From NCBI RefSeq assembly GCF_000712135.1, contig NZ_JOOE01000002.1, forward strand, positions 372,001-436,000: 64,000 bases of DNA, written 5' to 3'. This stretch comes from Sphingomonas sp. UNC305MFCol5.2. Lineage in GTDB: Bacteria > Pseudomonadota > Alphaproteobacteria > Sphingomonadales > Sphingomonadaceae. The notes under the pieces were generated by a model. The model searched no databases. It saw nothing but the letters and a program-made list of their open reading frames with translations, and had not been told where the DNA came from. The position numbers and the translations under genes are program-made. This document shows positions 7,587 through 18,146 of the stretch, piece by piece (position 1 is the stretch's first letter; each line of letters begins with the position of its first letter).

Positions 7587-9914
7587 TTAGGCTGGAGGCC
7601 GCCCGAACGAGGGTGGGCGATCCGCCTTGGCGGTGCCGAAGCGCGAGGGCTGCTTGCCCATTTCGAAGACCAGCTCGCCGCCCTTCGCCAGATCGGCGTG
7701 GCTGATCCAGTTGCGCGTCCAGGGCTTGCCGTTCCAGCGCACCGACTGGATGTACGGGGCATCGGGGGCGTTGTTGCGGGCAACGATGCGTAGCGTCCTG
7801 CCCTGCCCCAGCCGCACCTCTGCCGCGTCGAACAGCGGCGAGCCGAATACATACACCGCGCTCACCGGATCGACGGGGTAGAAGCCCAGGGCGCTCAGCA
7901 CGAACCATGCGCTCATTTGGCCGCAATCGTCGTTGCCGATTTCGCCGTCGGGATCGGCCTTGTACATCTCGGTGCACAGACGGCGGATCATCGCCTGCGT
8001 CTTCCACGGCGCGCCGGCAAAGGCATAGAGATAAGCGACGTGGTGGTTGGGCTCGTTGCCGTGCGCATATTGGCCGACCAGCCCCGAAATGTCGGGCGGC
8101 GCGTTCTCGGGCAAGGTCGACGGCGCATTGAACAAGGCATCGAGCTGCTTCTCGAACGCCGCATCGCCGCCGAAATGCGCGATCAGGCCATGGACGTCGT
8201 GCTGGTTGAGGAAGGTCGCCTGCCAGCCATTTGCTTCGGTATAGTCGCGGTGCTTCTTGACGTCGTGGCCGAGCTGGACCGGATCGTAATTCGCCCACCA
8301 GCTGCCGTCTGAGAATTTTGGCTTGGCGAAGCGCGCCTGCGGATCGAGCACGTTGCGATAGTTGCGGCTGCGCTCGCGCAGCTTCTCGGCGTCGTCCTTC
8401 GCGCCCGCGGCGTCGGCGAGCACCGCCATCGCCCAATCGTCATAGGCATATTCCTGGGTGCGGCTGACCGATTCCCAGATCTTGTCGGCAGGGATGTAGC
8501 CGAGGTCGTAATAATAGCCGCGGCCGAGCGAGCCGTCGCTGTCCTTGAAATCGCGATCGAAGGCGCGGCGGCGGATATTGGGCCATGCCGCGGCATAATC
8601 GGCCTTGATGCCCTTGGCGTGTGCTTCGGCGAGCACCGACACCGAGTGCCAGCCGATCATGCAGCCGGTCTCGACGCCCTGGAGCTGCCAGACCGGCGGG
8701 CCATAGGGACTTTGCTGCGTTTGGCGGATCAGGTCGCGGGTGAACATCGCCGCGCGCTCGGGCTGGACGAGGGTGAGCAGGGGATGGAGCGCGCGATAGG
8801 TGTCCCACAAGGAATAGGTGCTGAACGCGGCCGTGTCGGCGGGCGCCTGATGTACCTCTCGGTCCATACCGACATAGCGGCCGTCGCGATCGGTGAAGAG
8901 CGTCGGCGCGAGGAAGCAATGGTAGAGCGCGCTCGCCATGATCGTGCGCTGGGCGGGCGTGCCGCCCTCGACGCGGACGGCATCGAGCTCCTTCGCCCAG
9001 GCGCGGCGCGCGGCGGTGGCGGCGCGGTCGAAGTCCCAGCCCGGCGCCTCGGCGGCGAGCGCGGCCTTGGCCCCCGCGACATCGACCGCCGAGATGCCGG
9101 TCTTGACGAGGATCGGCTCGCCGCCCGCCTCGTCGAAGAACAAGGCGACCTTGAGCTTGTTGCCGGCGACGACTTTCGCGCCCGCCGGTGCGGGCTTGTT
9201 GTCGTCGCCGAAGAACTGAACCCGGCTCGGCTTGCGCGAGAGCTGCATCGCGAAATGAATGTGCCGGCCCTTGGCCCAGCGATGTACCCGCCGGCTGCCG
9301 GTGAGCATGCCGTTCGCGTCGATCGCGAGCGAGGCCTGGTCGACGATGATGCCCTTGTCCCACACGTCGATGATCATGTGGGCGAAGTCGATCAGGATAT
9401 GCCCGGCGCCGGCGGGGAAATGGTAGCGGTGCAGGCCGGTGCGCTCGGTCGCGGTCAGCTCGGCGAGCACGCCGGATTCGAGTTTGACGCGGTAATAGCC
9501 GGGCTCGGCATGCTCTTCGGAGAAACGCTGGCGATAGCCCTTGTCGGGATCGTCGAGCTTGCCCGGATCGAGCTCGAGCGGCCCACGCGTCGGCACCACC
9601 AGCACGTCGAGCATGTCGCCGATGCCGGTGCCCGAGAGATGGGTGTGCGAGAAGCCCATGATCGACGTGTCGGTACGGTGATAGCCCGAGCATGCGTCCC
9701 AGCGGCTATTGTCGGTATCGGGGCTGAGCTGCACCATGCCGAAGGGCAAAGAGGCACCGGGAAAGGTGTGGCCGTGCCCGCCGGTGCCGATGAACAGGTC
9801 GGGCTTGCCGGCGGTGGCCTTCTGCACGCGGGCGAGCGCCGGCGCCGCTCTGGTCAAAGCGGCGAGCCCGGTGCCGGCGAGCAATTGGCGGCGATTTGCA
9901 GTGATCATGGTCAT
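7587..9914 (-). CDS. GH92 family alpha-mannosidase, exported
   Basis: A 775-residue enzyme of glycoside hydrolase family 92, calcium-dependent exo-alpha-mannosidases. An N-terminal twin-arginine-like signal (NRRQLLAGTGLAAL) points to export. Family signatures are GTGGHGHTFPGA near the N-terminus, SLWDTYRALHPLL in the middle, GNEPNHH at about 619 and GNDDCGQMSAW at about 660. The GNEP..HH form differs from the GNQP..QH of the two other GH92 proteins here, so the substrate preference may differ; alpha-1,2 linkages would be my guess. The start is the ATG that overlaps the TGA of the GH125 gene by one base (TGATG), which indicates translational coupling. It is the last gene of the block. Confidence 0.92.
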   Translation of the reverse strand: MTMITANRRQLLAGTGLAALTRAAPALARVQKATAGKPDLFIGTGGHGHTFPGASLPFGMVQLSPDTDNSRWDACSGYHRTDTSIMGFSHTHLSGTGIGDMLDVLVVPTRGPLELDPGKLDDPDKGYRQRFSEEHAEPGYYRVKLESGVLAELTATERTGLHRYHFPAGAGHILIDFAHMIIDVWDKGIIVDQASLAIDANGMLTGSRRVHRWAKGRHIHFAMQLSRKPSRVQFFGDDNKPAPAGAKVVAGNKLKVALFFDEAGGEPILVKTGISAVDVAGAKAALAAEAPGWDFDRAATAARRAWAKELDAVRVEGGTPAQRTIMASALYHCFLAPTLFTDRDGRYVGMDREVHQAPADTAAFSTYSLWDTYRALHPLLTLVQPERAAMFTRDLIRQTQQSPYGPPVWQLQGVETGCMIGWHSVSVLAEAHAKGIKADYAAAWPNIRRRAFDRDFKDSDGSLGRGYYYDLGYIPADKIWESVSRTQEYAYDDWAMAVLADAAGAKDDAEKLRERSRNYRNVLDPQARFAKPKFSDGSWWANYDPVQLGHDVKKHRDYTEANGWQATFLNQHDVHGLIAHFGGDAAFEKQLDALFNAPSTLPENAPPDISGLVGQYAHGNEPNHHVAYLYAFAGAPWKTQAMIRRLCTEMYKADPDGEIGNDDCGQMSAWFVLSALGFYPVDPVSAVYVFGSPLFDAAEVRLGQGRTLRIVARNNAPDAPYIQSVRWNGKPWTRNWISHADLAKGGELVFEMGKQPSRFGTAKADRPPSFGRPPA

Positions 9915-11347
9915 CAAATCCGGTTGGCAAGAAGCGAAGGCTTGCGCTTCGCGATATCGAGGATCAGCTCGCCGAACAGCCCGTTGGCCCAGGCGAACCA
10001 TTTGCGCGTGAAGTTGGTCGGGTCGTCCTTGTGGAAGCTCTCGTGCATGAAGCCGGTGCCGGCATGGGTCGCCTTGAGCCAGCGCAGGCATTGGAGGATC
10101 GTCGTATCGTCGTCGCTGTTGCGCGCATGGACGATGATCGACATCGGCCAGATCATGTCCATCCCCACATGGGGTCCGCCGATGCCCTGCCCCGCTTTGC
10201 CCTCGAAGAACCAGGGGTTGCGCTTGCTCCACGCGAGCGCCGCCGAGCGGCGGAACAGCGGGTCGTCGCGGTCCGCGGCACCGAGCAGCGCGAGTCCGCT
10301 CAGGCTCGGCACATTGGCGTCGTCCATGAAGATCGCATTGCCATAGCCGTCGACTTCATAGGCCCAGACCTCGCCGCCCTGCCCGTCCGCCATCTTGCCG
10401 TGCGCGTCGAGCGCGGCCTGCACTTCGGCGGCGAGCGCGAGGCAGTCCTGCGCCGCCGCGGCATCGCCACGCGCTTCGCGGTGCACCTGGGCGAGCATCT
10501 TGAGCGCCGACACCGCGAACAGGTTCGAGGGGATCAGGAACGGCAGCACCGTCGAATCGTCCGACGGGCGGAACATCGAATGGATCAGCCCGACTTTCCG
10601 GGTCGGCGCGCCATAGCCGCCGAGCATCACCGTCTCGGTCGGGGATTTGTCGACGCGCTGGAAATGATAGGGGCCCGGGCCGTCCTTGCGCTGCTGCTCG
10701 CGGAAGGTAGCGACGGCGCGCGCCATCGCCTGCGACCAGAGCGCGTCGAACGGGGCCTTGTCGCGCGTCGCGGTCCAATAGCCGTGGGCGAGGCGCATCG
10801 GATAGCAGAGCGAGTCGATCTCCCACTTCCGTTCGGCGACCCCCGGCTTCATGTCGGTCTTGTCGGTCTGCGACCATTCGAGATTGGTCTTCGCGGACAG
10901 GTCTTCCATGAAGGCGTTGGCGTAGGAATCGATCAGGATGCAGCGCGACTGGCGCTGGATCAGCCCGTGGAACAGCCGACGCAGCCCGGCATCCTTCGGC
11001 GCGAGGTGGACATAGGTCTGGAGCTGCGCCGAGCTGTCGCGCAGCCAGAGCGCGTTGATGTCGCCGGTGATGACGACCGCGTCGGGCTTGCCGTCGACGG
11101 TGCCGAGCTGCGCGACCGTGGTGTCGAGCGTGTTCGGGTAGCAATTCTCGAACAGCCAAGCGATTTCGGGATCGGCGATCCTGGCCTTCACGGCCTTGAT
11201 CTCGGCCTCGACCGCCTTGCTGACGAAGCGCCGCGCGCTGACCGGCGGGCGTTGCGAGACGAAGCCGTCCGCTGCCAGCGCGCGCGCCGGCAGCGCGGTT
11301 GCGGCCGCGAGCGCCCCGGCGCCCGCGATCACGTCACGGCGGTTCAT
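9914..11347 (-). CDS. GH125 family exo-alpha-1,6-mannosidase, exported
   Basis: A 477-residue protein. It starts with a twin-arginine-type signal ([25 protein letters not shown]) and continues into a metal-independent (alpha/alpha)6-barrel mannosidase domain. The [14 protein letters not shown] segment at about 95-108 and the C-terminal [11 protein letters not shown] and [16 protein letters not shown] phrases are characteristic of GH125. The family removes non-reducing alpha-1,6-linked mannose, which complements the GH92 enzymes acting on alpha-1,2/1,3 branches. It overlaps the upstream GH92 gene by 4 bases (ATGA) and the downstream one by 1 base, so the three are probably translated together. 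Confidence 0.92.
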   Translation of the reverse strand: MNRRDVIAGAGALAAATALPARALAADGFVSQRPPVSARRFVSKAVEAEIKAVKARIADPEIAWLFENCYPNTLDTTVAQLGTVDGKPDAVVITGDINALWLRDSSAQLQTYVHLAPKDAGLRRLFHGLIQRQSRCILIDSYANAFMEDLSAKTNLEWSQTDKTDMKPGVAERKWEIDSLCYPMRLAHGYWTATRDKAPFDALWSQAMARAVATFREQQRKDGPGPYHFQRVDKSPTETVMLGGYGAPTRKVGLIHSMFRPSDDSTVLPFLIPSNLFAVSALKMLAQVHREARGDAAAAQDCLALAAEVQAALDAHGKMADGQGGEVWAYEVDGYGNAIFMDDANVPSLSGLALLGAADRDDPLFRRSAALAWSKRNPWFFEGKAGQGIGGPHVGMDMIWPMSIIVHARNSDDDTTILQCLRWLKATHAGTGFMHESFHKDDPTNFTRKWFAWANGLFGELILDIAKRKPSLLANRI

Positions 11348-13704
11348 TTACGCGCTCCCGGTGCGCTCATCGAGAAGGGCGCGGCGGCCTTGCTCGCGCC
11401 CCAGGTCTTGTTGGGCGTCGGGCCCATCACGAAGCGCAGGGTTCCGCCGCCTTGCAGGGCCTCGCGCGTGAGGAACGTCTTGTCGTGGCGCTGGCCGTTG
11501 AACGTCACCGACTGGATGTAGACGTTCTTCGGGCCGTTGTTCGCCGCCTCGATCGTCAGCGCCTTGCCGGAGGGCATGGTGAGCTTGACCTTCTGGAAGA
11601 GCGGGCTGCCGATCGCATATTCGCCGACGGTCGGCGTCACCGGATAGAAGCCCAGAGCCGAGAAGACGTACCAGGCCGAGGTCTGGCCATTGTCCTCGTC
11701 GCCCGGATAGCCATCGGGCGTCGCCGAATAGAGTTTCGCCATCACGTCGCGGACATGCGCCTGCGCCTTCCACGGCTGGCCGGCCCAGTCGTAGAGGTAG
11801 ATCATGTGCTGGATCGGCTGGTTGCCATGGGCGTATTGGCCCATGTTGACGATCTGCATCTCGCGCGTCTCATGGATGACCGAGCCGTAATAGCTGTTCT
11901 CGAAGATCGGCGGCAGCGTGAAGATCGAATCGAGCCGGTCGGTGAACTCCCGGTCGCCGCCCATCAAGTCGATCAGACCCTGCACGTCCTGCATCACCGA
12001 CCAGCTGTAATGCATCGAATTGCCCTCGGTGAAGGCGTCGCCCCAGGCATAGGGATTGAACGGCGTCATCCAGCTGCCGTCCTTGTTGCGGCCGCGCATC
12101 CAGCCCGATTCCGGATCGTAGAGCTTGCGGTAGTTCTGCGCCTGCGCGGCGTATTTCTTCGCCTCCTCGGTCTTGCCGAGCGCTGCGGCGAGGCGCGACA
12201 GCGAGAAATCGGCAGTGGCATATTCGAGCGTGCGCGCGGCATTCTCGTTGATGCCGGCGTCATAGGGGACATAGCCGAGCTGGTTGTACAGCTCGACGCC
12301 CTCGCGACCGACAGCAGTCAGGACATTGCCCTTCTTGTCCTTCGGGCGGCCTTGCGACGTGGTCGCGTTCTTGACCATCGCCTCGTACAGGGTCTCGACG
12401 TCGAAGCCGCGGACGCCGTTGAGATACGCGTCGGCGATGATGTTGGCCGAGTTCGAGCCGATCATCACGTCGCGGTGGCCGGGGCTCATCCACTCGGGAA
12501 GCCAGCCCGATTCTTTGTAGGTGTTGACCAGTCCCTGCATGATCTGGCTGTCGAGATCGGGATAGACGAGCGCGAAATAGGGAAAGACCGCGCGCCACGT
12601 GTCCCAGAAGCCGTTGTCGGTGAACAGCGGGCCATCGTGCACCTTGCCGTCATAAGGGCTGTAATGGACGGTCTTCCCCTGCGCGTCGATCTCGTGGAAC
12701 ATCCTCGGGAACAGCAGGATGCGGTACATCGCCGAATAGAAGGTACGGCGATTGTCGATGTTCGGATCGCTGACTTCGATCCGGCCGAGCTCGCGCTCCC
12801 ATGCCGCCTTGGCCTTGGCCTCGGTCTGGTCGAAGCTGTCGCGCCCGATCTCGCGCGTCAAATTGCGTTCGGCCTGTTCGGGGCTGATGAAGGAAGAGGC
12901 GACCTTCACCCCCACCTGCTCGCCGTCGCGGGTCTTGAAGCTGACCACCGCGCCGACATGCCCGCCCTTGCGCTTCAGATCGGCGGAGAGCTGGCCATTA
13001 TCGTCCCACGTCCGCGTGACGGTGAAGTCGTGATCGAATTCGGCGACGAACCAGTTATGGAAATTGTCGGGTACGCCGCCGTGATTGTTGCGGACATAGC
13101 CGGTGATCCGCCGCCGGGCCGGATCGATCGCCACCATCGATCCGCCGGTCTGGCCGTCGAGGATGATGTGCGCGTCATCGCTCTTCGGGAAGGTGAAGCG
13201 GAACTGCGCGGCGCGGTTGGTCGGCGCGACTTCGGCAGTCACGTCGTAATCGGCGAGATAGACCTTGTATTTGTAGGGCCGGCTCTCCTCGGCCTTGTGG
13301 CTGTACCAGCTTGCGCGCTCGTCCTGATCGATCTTGAGCGCCCCCGTTTCCGCGAACAGCGCGAATGCGGCGTAATCGTTCATCCACGGGCTCGGCTGGT
13401 GGGTCTGCTTGATGCCGTTGATCTTCTCGGCGTCGTATGTGTAGCCCCAGCCATTGCCCATCTTGCCGGTGACCGGGGTCCAGAAGTTCATCCCCCATGG
13501 CACCGCCACCGCGGGATAGGTGTTGCCGTAGGAGAGCCCATGGCTCGAATCGGTGCCCATCAGCGGGTTGACGAGATCGGACAGCGCTTCCTCCTGCGCG
13601 GTCTGGGCGTGCGCCATTGGCACGAGCAGCGGCGCGGGCAGGCACAGGCCGGTGGTGGCCAGCAGCGCGATCGCACCGCGCAGTGATCGAGCGAAGGTCT
13701 TCAA
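11344..13704 (-). CDS. GH92 family alpha-mannosidase, exported
   Basis: A 786-residue GH92 enzyme with a Sec signal peptide ending AHAQ (about residue 34). A mature N-terminus [22 protein letters not shown] follows, the classic GH92 opening. Other signatures are [24 protein letters not shown] at about 627 and [21 protein letters not shown] at about 668. The GNQP..QH and GDEDNGQ variants suggest a different leaving-group subsite from the GH92 encoded at the end of the operon. The start lies 22 bases after the GH43 stop, and the end overlaps the GH125 start by 4 bases. Confidence 0.93.
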   Translation of the reverse strand: MKTFARSLRGAIALLATTGLCLPAPLLVPMAHAQTAQEEALSDLVNPLMGTDSSHGLSYGNTYPAVAVPWGMNFWTPVTGKMGNGWGYTYDAEKINGIKQTHQPSPWMNDYAAFALFAETGALKIDQDERASWYSHKAEESRPYKYKVYLADYDVTAEVAPTNRAAQFRFTFPKSDDAHIILDGQTGGSMVAIDPARRRITGYVRNNHGGVPDNFHNWFVAEFDHDFTVTRTWDDNGQLSADLKRKGGHVGAVVSFKTRDGEQVGVKVASSFISPEQAERNLTREIGRDSFDQTEAKAKAAWERELGRIEVSDPNIDNRRTFYSAMYRILLFPRMFHEIDAQGKTVHYSPYDGKVHDGPLFTDNGFWDTWRAVFPYFALVYPDLDSQIMQGLVNTYKESGWLPEWMSPGHRDVMIGSNSANIIADAYLNGVRGFDVETLYEAMVKNATTSQGRPKDKKGNVLTAVGREGVELYNQLGYVPYDAGINENAARTLEYATADFSLSRLAAALGKTEEAKKYAAQAQNYRKLYDPESGWMRGRNKDGSWMTPFNPYAWGDAFTEGNSMHYSWSVMQDVQGLIDLMGGDREFTDRLDSIFTLPPIFENSYYGSVIHETREMQIVNMGQYAHGNQPIQHMIYLYDWAGQPWKAQAHVRDVMAKLYSATPDGYPGDEDNGQTSAWYVFSALGFYPVTPTVGEYAIGSPLFQKVKLTMPSGKALTIEAANNGPKNVYIQSVTFNGQRHDKTFLTREALQGGGTLRFVMGPTPNKTWGASKAAAPFSMSAPGARK

Positions 13705-13726
13705 CGCAGGTCTCCCCCTGAGATTT

Positions 13727-14782
13727 TCATTTTGCGCGGCCGATCGGACGCGGCGCGACGCCTTCGTTGGTCATCACCACCGGCTTGATCGTGCCGTCGG
13801 CGTTGAACTCCATGCGGTCGAGCGCGAGCTGGCGATGTTCGCCGCGCTCTTCGCCGAGCGGGCGGCGGTGATAGGCGATCACCCATTCGTCGGTGCCGGG
13901 CACGTTGACCACCGAATGGTGCCCAGCGCCGCGCGCGATCTTGAAGTCCTGTTGCAGGATCTTGCCCATCGGCTTGAACGGTCCGACCGGGCTCGGCCCC
14001 ATCGCGTATGCGACGCTGTAATCAGGGCCGGTCCAGCCGCCCTCGGACCACATCAGGTAATAGACGCCCTTGCGCTGGATCACGAACGAGCCCTCGACAT
14101 AGCCGGGGGGCGTGATCTCCTTGAACGTGGAGCCGTCGGCATGCGGGACGATGGTCTTGAGATCCTTACTCAACTTGACGACGTTGCAGTGCTGCCAGCC
14201 GCCATAATAGAGATAGACCTGCCCGTCCTTGTCGCGAAACGCGAACGGGTCGATCGGCTGGGCGCCATTGTGGAACTTGCCGATCAGCGGCTTGCCGATC
14301 GCGTCCTTGAACGGCCCGCCGGGCGTGTCGCTCATCGCCAGCCCGATCCCGCCCAACTCGCCATCCTTCTGGATGTCATTGGCGCTGAAGAACATGTAAT
14401 ATTTGCCGTTCGCCGCGATCACCGAAGGCGCCCAGATCGCGAAGGCCGCCCAGCCGGCATTCTTCACGTCGAACACATGCTCGTGCTTCGTCCAATGGAC
14501 GAGATCGGGCGAGGAGAAGGCATTGAAGAAGGTCTGGATACCGTAGGACGGGCGGACCATCTTCTGCTTGCGCAGTTCGATTTGCGCGGGCGTGAAGCCC
14601 GGCGAAACATCGGGCACCGCGCCGTGATCCGAATAGGTCGGATAAATCCAATAGCGGTCCCCGAAGGCATGGATCTCCGGATCGGCATACCAGCCCGGCA
14701 CGATCGGATTGGGCGCGGGCGCCGAAGCCGTGACGAGCAGCACCGCCGCTGCCGCCAGACCGGTTTGCATCATTCGCCGCAT
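13727..14782 (-). CDS. GH43 family glycoside hydrolase, exported
   Basis: A 351-residue five-bladed beta-propeller enzyme. The start at 14782 is preferred because an AGGAAG site precedes it and it gives a clean signal sequence (RRMMQTGLAAAAVLLVTASA). GH43 hallmarks are GWYADPEIHAFGDRYW with the catalytic base at about Asp34, IDPFAF at about 178, and EGSFVIQRKGVYYLMWSEGG with the likely acid at about Glu230. Family members usually act on arabinose, xylose or galactose linkages. A role in a mannan locus could mean a decorated glycan; the substrate is unknown. It lies between the receptor and the second GH92. Confidence 0.87.
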   Translation of the reverse strand: MRRMMQTGLAAAAVLLVTASAPAPNPIVPGWYADPEIHAFGDRYWIYPTYSDHGAVPDVSPGFTPAQIELRKQKMVRPSYGIQTFFNAFSSPDLVHWTKHEHVFDVKNAGWAAFAIWAPSVIAANGKYYMFFSANDIQKDGELGGIGLAMSDTPGGPFKDAIGKPLIGKFHNGAQPIDPFAFRDKDGQVYLYYGGWQHCNVVKLSKDLKTIVPHADGSTFKEITPPGYVEGSFVIQRKGVYYLMWSEGGWTGPDYSVAYAMGPSPVGPFKPMGKILQQDFKIARGAGHHSVVNVPGTDEWVIAYHRRPLGEERGEHRQLALDRMEFNADGTIKPVVMTNEGVAPRPIGRAK

Positions 14783-14849
14783 GCCGCTTCTTCCTGCAGA
14801 ATCAACCGTGCATCCCATGTGGCACGCAAGGCCCCCGCGGTACAAAGAT

Positions 14850-14880
14850 GGAGGTGATCCGGGGGGAACGGATCACCTCC
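14850..14880 (-). terminator. Strong hairpin between the TonB receptor and GH43 genes
   Basis: A perfect 11-bp stem (GGAGGTGATCC with GGATCACCTCC) around a 9-base loop lies 44 bases after the receptor stop codon in the transcript. There is only a short T-rich stretch after it (ATCTTTGTA), so it may be a weak terminator, an mRNA end protector or both. It would lower expression of the downstream hydrolases relative to the receptor. The arms also match the 16S rRNA 3' end and its complement. Confidence 0.55.
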
Positions 14881-14924
14881 TAGGCGCCTTGGGGGGCGAT
14901 TACGTGTGCGTCAGGGACGACGCG

Positions 14925-17900
14925 TCAGAACTTGAATGCCATGCCCAGATAGAAGCGGCGGCCCGAATAGACGTTCGAGATGAAGCGGTCCTTCGTGTCG
15001 TTGCCCAGATGCTGGCGCTGTTCGGACTTGGTGAGGTTGATGACCGAGCCGGTGATCTGGAGGTTCTTGTACACGTCGAACGCCGCGTTGAGATCGACCT
15101 GATCGTACGGATCGTCATAGACGTTGAGGCCCGAGGACAGTCCGCGCACGACCTCGCCACGGCGATTGTACGAAGCACGCAGCAGGACCGGGCCGTGTTC
15201 GTAGAAGACCGAGGCGTTGAGCTGGGTCTTCGCGCTGCCGACCAGCGCCGATTCACCCAGCTTGGTCCCGTTCAGCGTGACGTCGGCCTGCGAGGTGTCG
15301 TTATAGGTGAAGTTCACCTGCGCGCCGAGGCCGAAGTCCAGCGTGTGCTGGGCATAGACTTCGATACCCTGCGACACCGCGCTCGTGCCGTTTGCCTGAG
15401 TCGAATATTGCTGGACCGTCACGGTCTGGCCGGCGACCTCCTGCGGAAGATCGATCACGACCGGCACGATGAAGTCCTTCACGTCCTTGCGGAACAGCGT
15501 GAAACCCAGCACCGAGCCGCGGTGGAAATACCATTCCACGCCGGCGTCATACTGCCAGGCGTTGAACGGCTTCAGATTGAAATTGCCGCCGTCGCCGAAC
15601 CAGCCCGGCAGCGCGCCGAACTGGGCGCGATCGAAGACGAACGCATCCGAGTTGAACGTCAGACCGCGCGAGCCCGCGAGATCGCCATAGCCTGGCCGGG
15701 CAATGACCTTCGACGCTGCCGCACGCAGCAGCAGGTTGGGCATCGCCTCCCACGAGATGTTGAAGCTCGGCAGGAAGTCGGTGTAGCTCTTGCTCTCCGA
15801 ATTGGGGCTGAACACCTTCACCTGGCGCTGCGATTCCGGGATCACCGTACAATTGCCGTCGGCGCCTACCGGCTTGTTCGGGTCGAACGGCCCGCCAGGC
15901 CCGTTCACGCAATATTCGTTCTCGTAGGTGATCCGGTCGGTCGACGTGCCGTCCTGTTTCGTATTGACCACGCGCAGGCCGATATTGCCGCGGATATTGT
16001 CCGTTTTGAAGTTTGCCTGGGCATAGCCGGCCCAGATCTTCTCGCGGATGTTGTACACGTTCTGCGGCTCGGGAACGCGAACCGGCCCGTTATAGGTCTT
16101 GTTCAGATAGCCGATATAGTTCTGGATGTTGATCGCCGGGAAAGCGGACGTCTGGAACCCGCCGGCGATGTTGCCGAGCGAATCCGGGTAGAAGATTTCC
16201 GGCAATGCCAATGCGCCGCCCGGCGTATCCTGGAAGCGCAGCGTATTGGCGGCGTCCGAATACCATTCGAACTTGCCGGTCTCGCGATGGATGCGGCCGT
16301 CGCGCCACTTCGCACCGACCTGGATCGAGTCGATGAACGACGCGTCGAACTTCCGGGTCACGTCGACCTGCGCGTAGCGCTGAGAAATCGAGCTGTTGGT
16401 GAAGCCCGAGCCCGTCGAACCAAGATCGATCTGGGCGACGCCGTTCAGCATGTTCTGGATCACGTTGGGCGAGAATTCCATCGCGATCGACTGATCGGTG
16501 AAGTTCCACGCGCTGAGCGAATTGCCGTTGACGGTGCCTGCGCGCGGCTTGGCCTGGGCGTAGAACTGGAACGACGGACCGCCAGTGGCCTTTGTCTTGC
16601 CGAACACGAAATCGACGTTGAGGTGGCCGAGCTCCCAATTGCCGCGCACGTCATAGGTGTTGGAGACGCTCTTCTCGCGGACATAGGTGTCCTGCGGTGC
16701 CGGGGTTTCCATCGTGCACATGTTACCGGGCACGCGGCAGCCGGTGCCTTCGGCCGGAACCTGGAATGTCGCGCCGGTCAGGACCGTGCCGCTCTTGTCG
16801 AACGTCGCGTCGGTGAAGAAATTGCCATAGCCCCATTCGGGGACCTTGATGGTGCTGCGCGTATAATCACCGTTGAGCTGGAACCGGAAATAGTTCGCGG
16901 AGATCTCCAGATTGTCGAACGGCCTGGTCTGCATCGTCGCCTGGATGCCGAGGCGCTTGCGCTTCTGCTCCATGATCGTTTCGGCGACCGATTGGGGAGC
17001 CCAATAGCCGCTGTAGTGCGTGCCGCTTTGCGTGGTCTGCCCGGCATCGTCGCCGCTGTTCCAATAGTCGATCGCGGAATCATTGGCGAAGGTTTTGCCG
17101 TTGACGTCGGTCGCGGGGTTGGTGGCCTTGTCGTCGGTCCACCAATGCCAGCTGTCGCCGGACGCGCTGAGCGAGCGATTGGTGCGCACCTGATAGGTGG
17201 CGCCGACCAGGAAGCCCAAGGTCTTGTCTTCGTTGCGCCAGGAGAGCAGCCCCGAGACGTTCGGCTCGATCTTCTTGGTGACGTCCGACGTGGTACCTTC
17301 GGCCGACACGCTGCCCGACCAGGGCTCGAGTTCGAAGGGCTTGCGCGTGTGGTTGATGATGATGCCGCCGACGCCGCCTTCATCGAGGCGCGCTTCGGGC
17401 GACTTGAACACTTCGACGCTGCCGATCAGGCTCGAGGGCAGCAGCAGATAGTTGAACGAGCGCGAGGGATCGCCGCTGTCGGCGGAGGCGATGAAGTTGC
17501 CGTTGAGCTCGGTCAGCGTCAGGTCCGAGCTGAGGCCGCGGATGCTGACCCGGCTGCCTTCGCCGCCGTCACGGTCGATGATGATGCCGGGCACGCGCTG
17601 CAGCGAATCCGCCACGTTCTTGTCGGGGAACTTGCCGACGTCCTCCGCGGTGATCACGTCGACGAATGCGTTGGCGTTGCGCTTCTGCGACAGGCTCTGC
17701 TCGATCGAGGCGCGAAAGCCGGTGACGACGATATCGCCTTCCTGACCTTCAGCCGCGGGCGCGGCGTCCTGAGCCGGCGCGTCCTGCGCGGTGCCTGCAC
17801 CCTGCGTGGTCGCGGCATCCGGCGTGCCCGTCGCGTCCTGCGCATGCGCCGTACCGGCAAGCGCAACGAGCACGCTCGCCGAAAGCATCAGGTAGCGCGC

Positions 17901-17951
17901 GACTCGCTTGTGCGAGGATCCGCGAGACCGTTCGATCTGCCCGAAATTCAT
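14925..17951 (-). CDS. TonB-dependent receptor (carbohydrate type)
   Basis: A 1008-residue outer-membrane receptor. It has a signal peptide ending AHAQ at about residue 38, an Ala/Gln/Asp-rich linker to about 70, then a TonB-box-like segment GDIVVTGF. The plug domain has VITAEDVGKFPDKNVADS and VPGIIIDRDGGEGSRVSIRG, and the barrel closes with a C-terminal aromatic strand ending YLGMAFKF. The size and plug phrases match the large TonB receptors that proteobacteria use for oligosaccharides without a SusD partner. GGGAGGAG lies 6 bases before the ATG. It is surrounded by mannosidases, so mannosyl oligosaccharides are the inferred ligand. Confidence 0.93.
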   Translation of the reverse strand: MNFGQIERSRGSSHKRVARYLMLSASVLVALAGTAHAQDATGTPDAATTQGAGTAQDAPAQDAAPAAEGQEGDIVVTGFRASIEQSLSQKRNANAFVDVITAEDVGKFPDKNVADSLQRVPGIIIDRDGGEGSRVSIRGLSSDLTLTELNGNFIASADSGDPSRSFNYLLLPSSLIGSVEVFKSPEARLDEGGVGGIIINHTRKPFELEPWSGSVSAEGTTSDVTKKIEPNVSGLLSWRNEDKTLGFLVGATYQVRTNRSLSASGDSWHWWTDDKATNPATDVNGKTFANDSAIDYWNSGDDAGQTTQSGTHYSGYWAPQSVAETIMEQKRKRLGIQATMQTRPFDNLEISANYFRFQLNGDYTRSTIKVPEWGYGNFFTDATFDKSGTVLTGATFQVPAEGTGCRVPGNMCTMETPAPQDTYVREKSVSNTYDVRGNWELGHLNVDFVFGKTKATGGPSFQFYAQAKPRAGTVNGNSLSAWNFTDQSIAMEFSPNVIQNMLNGVAQIDLGSTGSGFTNSSISQRYAQVDVTRKFDASFIDSIQVGAKWRDGRIHRETGKFEWYSDAANTLRFQDTPGGALALPEIFYPDSLGNIAGGFQTSAFPAINIQNYIGYLNKTYNGPVRVPEPQNVYNIREKIWAGYAQANFKTDNIRGNIGLRVVNTKQDGTSTDRITYENEYCVNGPGGPFDPNKPVGADGNCTVIPESQRQVKVFSPNSESKSYTDFLPSFNISWEAMPNLLLRAAASKVIARPGYGDLAGSRGLTFNSDAFVFDRAQFGALPGWFGDGGNFNLKPFNAWQYDAGVEWYFHRGSVLGFTLFRKDVKDFIVPVVIDLPQEVAGQTVTVQQYSTQANGTSAVSQGIEVYAQHTLDFGLGAQVNFTYNDTSQADVTLNGTKLGESALVGSAKTQLNASVFYEHGPVLLRASYNRRGEVVRGLSSGLNVYDDPYDQVDLNAAFDVYKNLQITGSVINLTKSEQRQHLGNDTKDRFISNVYSGRRFYLGMAFKF

Positions 17952-18060
17952 TTTACTCTCCTCCCGATTCGCCGCGACGTCCTCGCCTCCGGCCTTTTGT
18001 GTGTCCCCGCGCCGGCCTTCGGCCTTTGCGCTCGGCGTCCATCCTGAATATTAAAAGCAA

Positions 18061-18072
18061 TTTGTCAATTGG
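18061..18072. promoter_or_regulatory. Shared box TTTGTCAATTGG upstream of the TonB receptor
   Basis: Twelve bases identical to a site upstream of the distal GH92 gene (22590-22601). Both lie about 110 bases before a minus-strand start codon. Read on the minus strand the box is CCAATTGACAAA and contains a perfect -35 hexamer TTGACA. The match to a -10 at 16-18 bases is poor (CAGGAT), so the box could instead be an operator, perhaps for the ROK protein. Confidence 0.45.
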
Positions 18073-18146
18073 ATCGAGTTGGTATGTGTGCGGCCCCCGA
18101 CGATCCGTTGAAGAGATCGCCGCTGCCTGCGGTTTGCCGTTGAAAA

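Noticed and set aside
14709..18047. A 1112-residue plus-strand open frame opposite the TonB receptor
   Set aside because: It is the complement of a real gene in GC-rich DNA: the composition is Arg/Ala/Asp-heavy with no domain, and the receptor on the other strand is unambiguous. The same reasoning removes the long opposite frames over the GH92, GH125, GH2 and autotransporter genes.
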